From Eonycteris spelaea (taxonomy: Eukaryota > Chordata > Mammalia > Chiroptera > Pteropodidae), in the NCBI GenBank assembly GCA_003508835.1, contig PUFA01000003.1, positions 14,423,501 to 14,487,500 of the forward strand: DNA of 64,000 nt. The letters run 5' to 3'. Numbering within the stretch: position 1 is the first letter of the stretch; every line of letters begins with the position of its first letter. Shown piece by piece: positions 25,431-35,159 of this stretch. The position numbers were made by a program, and so were the translations under genes. The notes below the pieces were generated by a model. The model was not told the DNA's origin and ran no database searches. It saw only the letters and a program-made list of their open reading frames with translations.

Positions 25431-26640
25431 TTGAGAAAGAGACCCGAAAGTGAAATGGAGATTGCAGAAATTTGGAGAGGTAGGCTCAGGCAGATGTGGT
25501 AGCTAAGAATGAGATCAACACATGGATTTGCAGTAGTTCTGGAAGCACGGGAGGTGACAGAGGCTTAGGTTGAATATTTGGAGAGTCGGGCATTGTTTAG
25601 TTAGAGGTTATTAGCTGAGTCGAAGGTGAGGGTTCTAGTTGCAAAGGACCAGAAGATATAAGAAAAAGCCTTGCAGGAAAATCTAGGGGCATCACGGTTG
25701 AAGTAAAGGCCAGGGACATGACATTTTGAGATGAGAATAATGGAACTGAGATGGACCACAGTTAGGACAGAATTGGAAATTATCTCCGTTTTAAGGCAGT
25801 CCTAGATAAATATTTTCATGTGCAAAGGTTATCAGAAATTTTTAATGATAGCATTATTCATGATTTGTTCCTCAAGGCAAGGGCTGCATATCTACAGAAA
25901 GTACATTTTCTCAGATGGACCTTTGAGTGATTGTCTCTTTTTATTTTCAGAAGTTATTTACCTCAGACTGTGACAATTTACTGTTCGTTTTGTGGTGGTT
26001 GTAAAATGATATGTCAGCATCCATACTGTCCATTTGTATAATACTTTATACACCCATTTAAGGTAATTTCAGCAGCATACACCACTAGACGCTTATGTTT
26101 GGCCTGTATGCCATTATCTGGTAGAGTACTTGCCTTCATTCTTATTCCTCAGTATTTAATGGACATATGAATGTATATTTTTGAAACGGTTGAACAGTAA
26201 AAGGAAAGAAGAAAAAAAACCAGGCCTATTATTAACAAATACACACATTGAGTATTTTAAGATAAAGCATAAATCAGAAGTTTGGCAAAATTCAGTACTA
26301 ACCATCTTTTAGCTTCTGCAGTTGCCATTGTTGGTTTTTGAGGGGCTGGAAGTATCAATTTAGAATTATATAATCAGAGAATAGTAATTTCTTTAATTCC
26401 ATTTATTCACCCCAGGCCTTTTCATCTCTTTTTATGGGTTTAATAATAACTTGTACTTTGACGTCTCTTTTCTTAGCACCGTAATTGAATATCAAACTGT
26501 GCACAAGACATGGTCTCTTTGGATCTTTCAAAGCACTGTTAAAAGTAGCCTTGTCCAAAATTGAGCACTATCATTAGCTTACCCCTCTAACTCTGATCTT
26601 CTTGTATTCTCTCACCCTGTTTTGGTGAATGTTAGCATCA
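25431..26640. other. PIK3C3 intron 1, left part
   Basis: About 25480-25750 has the wording of the unassigned ancient repeat also seen near 2.9 kb and 18.2 kb. The rest is AT-rich with no feature. Confidence 0.35.
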
Positions 26641-27233
26641 TTCATCAACTTGGTTAAGACAGAAAACTTCAAGTCATGCAGACATCCCTCTTAGTTTTTC
26701 TGTTTAATCATTCTCAGGTTTTCTTTGAACTACCTGCTGAATATCTTTGACCCATACCCCCTTTTCTTACCCACTGCCCTAGTCTTAGTCTACCTTTTTC
26801 CTTTCTAATTTTGATTGAACGTCTAACTAATTGATCTCCATGCTTTCACCCCCACCTCTCCATTTTGTTCTTCTACTACTGCTCAAAGTATCATAAATGC
26901 AAATCTGATTGTATTATTCTCACCTCAGATAATTCATTTAGCAGATTTTTGAATGTCACTGTGTCAGACACTGTACTGAATTTGGTGGCTACTTAGCTTC
27001 ATTGTCTCCCTACTTTTCATTGTCATCTGTAGCTTCTTGTCCACATGAGCTTTATGCTTTAGCTCTACCTAACAACTTGCAGTTCTTCAGACACACTGTC
27101 TTACTCTTTGCCTTTGTATATGCTGTTCTTTACTTCTGGGATGACACCCTTCCTCTTTGGCTCCCATATCTCATATATTGTTCAAGCTCATTTCAGGCAT
27201 CTCTTTGGGATATTAAGCCCCTGTTTCCAAGCT
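26640..27233 (+). repeat. Probable L2 LINE fragment
   Basis: 'gacacactgtcttactctttgcctttgtatatgctgttctttacttctgggatgacaccc' corresponds to the L2 wording 'gggcctttgcacttgctgttccctctgcctggaa'. It is degenerate, with uncertain boundaries. The right end is interrupted by the 5S retropseudogene. Confidence 0.5.
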
Positions 27234-27245
27234 CTGAGACTTTTT
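27234..27245. repeat. Left target-site duplication of 5S retropseudogene
   Basis: CTGAGACTTTTT, repeated exactly at 27369-27380 on the other side of the insertion (the first C of the right copy coincides with the last base of the 5S match). Confidence 0.8.
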
Positions 27246-27247
27246 TT

Positions 27248-27369
27248 AAATGCCTACAGCACCTGGTATTCCTTGGTGGTCTCCCATCCAAGTACTAACC
27301 AGGCCCGACCCTGCTTAGCTTCTGAGATCAGACGAGATTGGGCACTTTCAGGGTGGCATGGTCATAGAC
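27248..27369 (-). pseudogene. 5S rRNA retropseudogene (full length)
   Basis: The reverse complement reads as an almost complete 5S rRNA: GTCTA(T)G.CCAT at its 5' end (27369 side), the A-box/C-box region 'agctaagcagggtcgggcc', 'ggttagtacttggatgggag' and 'gtgctgtaggc' at its 3' end. About a dozen substitutions against the mammalian 5S are visible, including changes in the internal control region and at the Loop E side. On the minus strand the 3' end is followed by A residues and then the duplicated target AAAAAGTCTCAG, as expected for L1-mediated retrotransposition. It lies antisense in PIK3C3 intron 1. Unlikely to be a functional Pol III gene, although the internal promoter is partly preserved. 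Confidence 0.93.
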
Positions 27370-27380
27370 TGAGACTTTTT
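27369..27380. repeat. Right target-site duplication of 5S retropseudogene
   Basis: CTGAGACTTTTT, the exact partner of 27234-27245. Confidence 0.8.
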
Positions 27381-27774
27381 GATGTATGGTATCTTTGTAT
27401 GGTGGAATTAACATTGGCTTTGAACTCCCTTGCCCTGGTTTTTATTTTCAGTTCTGTTACTTTGTGATCCTTGATCTCTGAGTCTCTGCTTCATTATTTA
27501 TGAAATGAGAATATGGTGAAAAGTAAGAAAGAATATATAAAATGTTAGGTATACTATCTGACATAATCTTAATGCCCAGCAATGTTTCTGTCTCTTTTAT
27601 AGTTTCCTGTGCATATCAGTTATGATTTATAACACTGCCTTTTTAAAGAAATATAAGATAGTGCATCTACATAGTAAAAAAAAAAAAAAGTGCAAAAAGA
27701 ACATGCAATTAAAAGTAAGTTTTCTCCCCAGAAGAAAGGACTTAACATTTTCTTGTAATGCTGTATTGCTTATC

Positions 27775-27845
27775 TTGTCTTTCGTTTTTGAGCCTCTATG
27801 CCTAGTACAATAAATGTTTGTTGAAAGAATAGATGAATAAATACT
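27775..27845 (+). repeat. L2 3' tail
   Basis: 'tatgcctagtacaataaatgtttgttgaaagaatagatgaataaat' is the usual L2 end. Confidence 0.65.
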
Positions 27846-28157
27846 CAGCTTGAAATAAGTAAAAGTGAAACTAAGGCCTGGAAAACTGGTGATGTCTGGA
27901 AGGTAGACCAAGAGTTGATGACAGGGTTTAAAATGAAGAAGCCTAACAGAGAAATATGTTGGTGAAGAGAGGAATGATTTTAGGTATGTTAGGGTTAAGA
28001 GACCTTTGTGAACTATAAAAATGACTTTAATTTCATATATAGGAAAATGTGTAGTTAGCATAAGGTTACTGTGACACAACCATATACTCTTTTTCGTATC
28101 TATTGTATATATGTTTAAAAAATGTTTGTTTAAACATTATTGTTCTTCTGCTTCCAG

Positions 28158-28345
28158 AGGAAGTTTGGAAGGGAAGAGAGAACAAAAGAGTTACAAAGCT
28201 GTTCTAGAAGACCCATGTTGAAGTTTTCAGGATTGTACCAAGACACATGCTCTGACCTTTATGTTACTTGTCAAGTTTTTGCAGAAGGGAAGCCTCTGGC
28301 TTTGCCAGTGAGAACATCCTACAAGGCATTTAGTACAAGGTGGAA
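28158..28345 (+). CDS. PIK3C3: PIK3C3 coding exon 2, one base missing
   Basis: Acceptor 'tgcttccag', donor 'gtaagt'. Together with exon 1 the first codons give [20 protein letters not shown] (residues 23-42). The sequence then reads GACCCATG (28210-28217) where the family needs GAC CCN ATG, so one base is absent in the C run at 28212-28214. Read literally, TGA follows two codons later (28218-28220). In the next frame [12 protein letters not shown]..., [19 protein letters not shown] and SYKAFSTRW continue without further change. The length of 188 bp should be 189 to keep phase with exon 3. These residues form the first strands of the C2 domain. Probable consensus error; see findings. Confidence 0.95.
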
Positions 28346-31300
28346 GTAAGTTGTTTTCTTGGATATGGTGGGTTCCAGACTGTTCTCGCATTTCTTTATA
28401 GATGTTGCAAGTATAATTTGGTAGTGGTTACAGGGGAATTTTTATTTTCATTTCTTTATTTAATACCTAAAAGCATTGCTCGAATAGTTTAAAGTAGTTA
28501 GCTGCTCAGAATGAACTATTATATATAGTGATATTATAACTGCAATTAAGGTGGGAGTGAGTTTATGTTTGTATTTAGTATATCCACATATTTTTATAAG
28601 AACTTTACTGATTCACAAATGACCCAAACCAAAAACACATATGTAGCATCTTTAAATTTTCTATTCTATGCCTTTGAATGTATAAAAACTTCTCGATAGT
28701 CTGACGTGTTGACTAACCAGGTGTGGAGCTCAGATCTTCAAAGAGAGATCTGTTGCCATCTGTTCAGATCATATTTTTATTATTATTTTAAATATGAAAC
28801 TAACTTCTTTTTTTTAAAGTTTATAGTTTGTTGAGCATAGTACATTAGGACACCATTGTCAGGATGCAAGCTAAATATAATAAACATGAAGTTTTTGTGT
28901 TTCCAGAATAGTATCATGGATCTTTAACCTCCAGATACTTCTTATTTAATAGGTTACATGGTGCAGTTTTAATGGTTGATCCACAATTATTATTCAGTAT
29001 CCTGATAGGCTTGCTGCTGGATACACAAGTTGTGTGCCTCTCAAGGAAGGCGCTCATGCCCACAGTGTTTGTGGAAGACATGATGTGTGCCCACATGGAC
29101 TGCCAGGCTGTGCTGTTGAGGATACAACCCTGTGTTTGCCAAGCATGGCCTAGCAGGCTGGGAAGGATTTTTCAGTGTGTAGAAGCCTGAGCTCTGGTGA
29201 TCTGGCTACATGGGAATCAACTACTTTGATGGTGTAATTTCTTACTAGTCTTTTTGTACATAAATATACACAAAAGTAGATATATGTGTGTGTATATACT
29301 TGTTATTAAGAAAATTTTCAAACCTGTAAAAGTAGAATATAATGAACTTCTACTTACTAACTCAAAGACAATCTTATTTTACCTATTATTTTGAAGCAAA
29401 TTCCAAATATAATATTATCCTAATTGTAATTATTTCTGTATATCTCTTTTTAAAACATAACTGCAGTATTATCATTATATCTAAAACAGTAGTCTGAAAT
29501 TCCCTAATTGTATCAGAGGTGTTTAAACGAATCAAGATATCTACAAAGCCCCGAAATTGCATGCAGAATTTTGTGTGTCTTGTGCATTTTTACAGGGACA
29601 GAGTTCAAAGCCTTTATTAGACATTTTGAAGTGTCTCGTGACCCCCCCCCAAAAAAAAAACTTAGAAGCACAGATTTAGTTCTAGAAAATCAGCATTTAT
29701 GAATTCTACTTTTCTGTGGTAAGGAAAATTGTATAATGGATTTGTTTCTTGCCTTGGCACTAAAGAAAATTAGAACAAAAGCAAATTCCCAGTTACAGGG
29801 AGATTAAAGTCTTTCTCCTCCTATTTGTTAATTCCTCTCTGCATTATTTATATGTTAGATTTTTTCAAGGATATAAAAACTTCCATATTTGCACTCTAAA
29901 AGTTTTTTTTAATTGTGAAACTACTTAATAAGTACCCTAACATAATTAAGAGATAGCCTTTTTAAAAATTAAAACATTTAAAACAATTGTGTAGAAAATA
30001 AGTTGAGAAGATACTTCATTTTGGATAAGGTAACATGACGATAAAATAACATTCTCTTTGGGCTTAGGGGAAGACATTTGCAGATTTGTGCATCCCATTC
30101 ATCAGTATTTAAGATTTAAAGTTTTTTCTAGTTTTTCAAAACAAATGTTGCCTTTCTAAAATCAATAAGCTGTGTAAACTTTACACAGCTATCATTTTCG
30201 ATAAGCACTTACTTAAATATTTTGTACTGTGGGAAAAGTAAATTATACCATAAAGCATCTCTTGTTATCCAGTTCTCCATTTCCTTAGTTCAGGTAGTAT
30301 TTTTGGGTAGTACAGTATTCCAAATTATCTAAATCTGACTTCTGAGTTTCTGATAGTGAGGTTGAAAGAGTTTGAATAATGAGGAATTCATTCAAAATTT
30401 ATCCAAGTCTATTTTATCACATTCTATTCTATTCTATTCTATCCTGTAATAAGAGAGCCCATAATGACGGAAACCTATACTTTCTTTAGTTATACTTAAG
30501 GTAAAATTTTCATTTTTAGATGTGGACTACTGCAAATTTCCAAGTTTTATATGTGAATATTATTCTGTAGGCAAGTGATTTAATTTTTTAAATTTATAAT
30601 TTGTCTTGTCCCATACAGTGTTTACAATGGCTTTAGAGAGAGGGAGAGAGACATATACTAAATTGTCTAATATAACTTAACAATTAGAAATTTACGATTT
30701 AGGAGTGCATTAATTAGGCTAGAGAATTAGTACAGGGGGTGTGTGGGTGGGGGTACATGGTGGGGATTGAACCATCCAGAATCAAGCTTTACATTCTTGC
30801 AGTGTTTTGAGAGTTGCCAGGTAAATTTAGTCTTGAGCTTAATGAGGGTTGGGGTATAGGGAAGGGATGATGTATGGGGAAGGAGAGAACAGACAGATAA
30901 TCAAAATACATAGCTTTTTGATGTCTGACAAGATCTTTCCATAATTACTGAAATACCTAGAGTAGTTTTCAAATTATTTTTTAGCTGCAGATTCATTTCC
31001 TTCAAAAGAACTAACTCTTCTGCAGAAGCCTAGTATGTAAAACAGGTTAAAGTACAGTTGCTTTGACTTAAAGAGGTGTGGGGGCCTGGTGTTGGATGGC
31101 AAAAGGTTTGAAGCAAATGACATGTCTCCTGTTCAAAGGACAGAATATAGAAGTGAGAATTTTCGCATTTTGGGTATTGTTGCGACTTTTCTCTTGAACT
31201 TTAGCCTGAGTTAATTAACTTCTGTGGTTTTTCTCGTTGGCAGACGATGATACTGCTTAGTATTTGCCTTTTTAGCCTGGTCTGCCATGTGGATACTAAT

Positions 31301-32457
31301 TAAATAAATTCATTTAATTCCTCAAGCTTATCCGTAGTGGAGAATGACTTTTTAGGCATGTGATTTTTAAGAACTTCATAGCAGAAATGCATTTAATGAC
31401 TTTGATTCTCCTTTAAATTGATGATCATCTCTAATCTTCCTATAGGTCCTTGAATTTATATGGTAGATATAAATGATTTGTTCTTTATGTTTTTAAAGTT
31501 CTGTTCATTTTTTAACCAATGCAGATATGTTTGACCTGCACTGGTATATGCCCCTTTGAGATTAGTTCTGAGTAAACAAAATAATTGTGTAAAGAGAGAA
31601 ACAATTCTATGTGTCTGCTGGATTTGTGTACTGTACTGTTTGGGAGGGATTTTTTAAAGACATCTATTGTTTAAGAGAGTTGAATTATCCAATAAATCCA
31701 ATGTGAAGTTTGAATACAGAAGAAAATTTTCAGAGATGAATAAAAAGTAAAAAAAAGAAAAGATCTACATTGTTACTTACTATATTATTAAGAACAAACA
31801 TTACTTAGGGAAATCATATATAAACATACTTTGAAAGTATAAAAAAACTAATAGCTAATTATTATCAATATTAATTAAATAACTTTAGGAACAGATAAAT
31901 CTCATGTCAAAAAGTGTCAGATGTCTGTCCAGAGCTGTCTGGTAACTTAACTCATATTACAAAAGGTAGTGGGTAGTCTTCTTTAACCTTTTTAAGGTTT
32001 TAGTTATTATTTTTCACTTTATTGAGACACTACTGTATGCTATAGGACCCTATTACCCTTGGTAGTGTTTTGAATTTGAATTATAAATAATTCTGATTTT
32101 TTTTCTTTTAGTAATGTAAAACTGTGTTCTGGAGAATGTTATAGAAAAATCACAGTTTGATTCAAAACATGTTTGGTTCTAACAGGTTTAAGTATTTTCC
32201 TGGATGTTGTTTGAGTTTCTTAGTTAAAGGATTTACCAGTGTTATTTTTCATGAGCCCTGTTTTTCAAAAAATTTTTTCCATATGTTCTTTATTTAAAAT
32301 GGAAGTTGCCTAGAGCAAAACTGAGGTAACTGCCACATTTAATTTTTGTTGTACTAACTTAATCTTTTGGGACATTTTCTGTGGCCAAACCTGCATGGTT
32401 CGTTAATTTAAAAGAAAGTTTTATGTATATACGTTTATGTTGACTTTATTTCCATAG
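28346..32457. other. PIK3C3 intron 2
   Basis: Mostly AT-rich intron. About 29300-29510 resembles an old L1 3' region ('aaaattttcaaacctgtaaaagtagaatataatgaacttc'). A C9/A10 homopolymer pair sits at 29642-29660, and a short (ATTCT)n at about 30420-30441. Short plus frames at 28972-29190 and 29508-29702 are unsupported. A near-perfect short palindrome is at 30168-30190. Confidence 0.5.
30168..30190. repeat. Quasi-palindrome, 11-bp arms
   Basis: AGCTGTGTAAA, one central C, then TTTACACAGCT: perfect inverted arms with a one-base centre. Confidence 0.9.
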
Positions 32458-32601
<144 letters not shown>

Positions 32602-33095
32602 TAAGCATTCTCTTCCAAATTTGTAGGAATATTGTTGTTTTCATTTCTCTTCTTTTGGGGGGAGGTTTTAATAGTTTATGTCCGGTCTGGTTCTCTATAT
32701 GTACCTGTTTGATACATATGATTCCGTCATTCTTGAGACTGAATTTGACACATTTGCAGATAAATTAATTAAGAAACACAATTTATATTACTTTACTGCT
32801 ATTGTAAAGTAGTAGTATTGATTCTGTTAGAAAATAGTCATTGGAAATTAGAATCTTACTTTTAGGAAGAAAAGACTATTTGGTTTATATTGTAATTGCA
32901 TTGTCATAGGGTTTTCTTTGTCATAATGATAAAAAGGACAACAAGCTGGGTTAAAATGCACAAATTTGCTAATAGTTGTAATGATTATAATAGAAAAGTT
33001 GTTAACTTTTTAAAAATTTACAGATAACAGAAGTTTATTGTGAAAAAACAAAACCCATAGTCTCAAAGGGTATTTTTACCTATCCCTTTTTTCTT

Positions 33096-33110
33096 TAAAG
33101 ACTTGGTCTT
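33096..33110. repeat. Left target-site duplication of twin-primed L1
   Basis: TAAAGACTTGGTCTT; the partner at 33546-33561 is TAAAGAACTTGGTCTT, one A longer. Confidence 0.8.
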
Positions 33111-33545
33111 CCATGTTGTTATAAACAGCAATATTTCATCATTTTTTATGGTTGAATAGTATTTCATTGTATGTATGTACCACATCTTCTTTATCCAGTT
33201 TAAGTGAAATAAGTCAGACGGAAAAGGATGAGAATTATATCATTCAGTCATATGTAAGATTTAAAACAAAGTAACAAATGAACCAACAGACAAACTCATA
33301 GACTCAGATAATAGTATGGTGATTACCAGAGGGGAAAGAGTGAGGGAGGAGGTAGAAAAGGGTAAAGGCAGTCAGATATATGGTGATAGGAGACCAGACG
33401 TCGGTGAGCACGCAGTGCATATACACATGATCTGTTATAGAATTGTACATCTGGAACTTATGTAGTATTACTAACTAGTATAACCCCCCCCCAATTTAAT
33501 TAAATATATAAAAAAGGATAATTGTTAGAAAAAAATTTAAAAAAA
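33111..33545 (+). mobile_element. L1 insertion with 5' inversion (bat-like 3' UTR)
   Basis: The first part, 33111-33198, is L1 ORF2-end sequence in the reverse sense ('ccatgttgttataaacagc', 'atggttgaatagtatttcattg', 'accacatcttctttatcca'). From about 33199 the sequence switches to the forward sense ('gtgaaataagtcagacggaaaagg', 'ggtgattaccagaggg', 'cacatgatctgttatagaattgtacatctgg', 'tagtattactaac'). It ends in a short C run and an A-rich tail. Direct repeats of about 15 bp flank the whole. It lies in PIK3C3 intron 3. Confidence 0.85.
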
Positions 33546-33561
33546 TAAAGAACTTGGTCTT
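33546..33561. repeat. Right target-site duplication of twin-primed L1
   Basis: TAAAGAACTTGGTCTT, the partner of 33096-33110. Confidence 0.8.
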
Positions 33562-34059
33562 TTATCAAATATTGACTATCTTGGTATACAGTTTATATAG
33601 GAAGGGCAGATGAATGTTTGATTTTTCCCCTTTTACAATTTTAAGAATGAGTTGGTGCCCAGGTAACCTGCAAAGGTGATGACTGATATTTTTTGTTTTT
33701 TTATTTTTAAGTTTTTTCATAAACTTTTAGTCTTACACATTTTTGAAATGTTTCAATCCTTTGCTGTCTAATTTTTTATAATGCTTGAAAACTCCCATTA
33801 CTGATTTGTAGGAGCCCCTTAAAGTTGATCCCATGTCCTTTTGATAGTAGGCCAGTAGTCATTGCTTTCTAGTAGACAAGCTGTTCCAGGCCCCAGACCT
33901 GGAGTCTTTGAAAGATGTCTAGTTCCTTTCTGTACAGAATATAGAGACCTTAATTTAGATATTATTAAAGTTCTTAATTTTTGCCCATTTTGAAGTTGAG
34001 AATTGTTATTTCCTGAATTTTCACATCATTAAATATGAATGATCATATTTTGATATGTT

Positions 34060-35150
34060 CACGTACTATTTGTGTTTAGGCTTCTGTGAATTGCTTTTTG
34101 ATGATATCCTTTGCTTTTTGGAAAATTGAGGTATAATTCACATACCATAAAATTCTTGGCTTTTTTTTTCTCGGTTGCGATTTTTCTTATTAGTATATAA
34201 GAGGTCTTTCTTTGTAGGTTAATGAAATTAGCCCTTTGTGTGTTACCTGTTATGAGTATTATTTTTCTTGTTTGACACTTTCTTTTGAGTTTCTTGTATA
34301 TTTGTTTATTTGCTTGTTTGCTATTCATGAATCTTAAAATATGATATTGAATGTATCAGTTTTTTATGGTCTGTGAATTTAATGTTTTGGAAAGCCCTTT
34401 CTTATTAAAAATAGGTTTTTCCTGTTATGGTTTTAATCTTTCACGTTTAAATTTTTGATTCATCTGAAATTACTTTGTAATTTAGAAAGGAAATGGTATG
34501 TATTGGGTCAGCTTTATTTTTTTTAACAGCAAATGGCCAGTTATTTGTCTCAACACTATTTATTAAATAAGCTATTGTTGCCAACTATTCTGAAGTGTAT
34601 CTTTATGTATTTAATTCATCATATATTCACATCTTAGAAAAACAATGTAGTGTGTCATATGGTGGTTAGGAAGGCAGGTTGTTGAACTAGATTATCTGGG
34701 TTCAAATCCTGGCTCTGTTAATATCTATGCACGTTGGGAAAGTTATTTAATCTCCTATGCCTCAGTTTCCTCTCTGTTAAATGGTACAATGATAATATTT
34801 ACCTCATAGAGTAGTTTATTATGATAAGTTACCAAAGATGTAATGAGCTTAATGAGTGCTCAGCAAATGTTAGCTATCATTATTTCTGAACTATCCTGTT
34901 AGTTTTCAATACTATTACATTATAAAATGTTTTAATAATAGATAGAAATTATCTTCCTCATTAGTCCTCTTTTTTAGGATTTCTCTGGATGTTCTCTATG
35001 TTTATCAGATAAATTTAAATATTAATTTCCCAATTTAAAAAAGATTATTGTTGGGAAATTGTATTAAATCATATATGTTAATTAAAGGGTTAATCAACAC
35101 CTTTGTAATATTGAATTTTCCTTTCTAGGGAATAGGGTGTGTCAGAAAGA
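34060..35150 (-). mobile_element. L1M ORF2 fragment, interrupted by a MIR-like segment
   Basis: Reverse-sense L1 wording: 'ttcttattagtatataagaggtc', 'gttaatgaaattagccctttgtgtg', 'caaatggccagttatttgtctcaacactatttattaaataa', then after the MIR segment (34650-34885) 'attgtattaaatcatatatgtta' and 'tttgtaatattgaattttccttt'. Heavily mutated. Confidence 0.65.
34650..34885 (+). repeat. MIR SINE
   Basis: 'catatggtggttaggaaggcagg', 'tctgggttcaaatcctggctctg', 'ttgggaaagttatttaatctcc', 'cctcagtttcctctctgttaaatgg' and 'agtgctcagcaaatgttagctatcatta' follow the MIR consensus from start to end. Confidence 0.85.
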
Positions 35151-35159
35151 CGTAAACTC

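Noticed and set aside
27108..27467. 119-codon plus frame across the 5S pseudogene
   Set aside because: Made of L2 and antisense 5S sequence; no coding meaning.
27627..28079. 150-codon minus frame in intron 1
   Set aside because: The longest frame in the window, but it starts and ends in AT-rich intron and repeat tail, has a Phe/Leu-rich composition from poly-A/T tracts, and has no recognisable motif.
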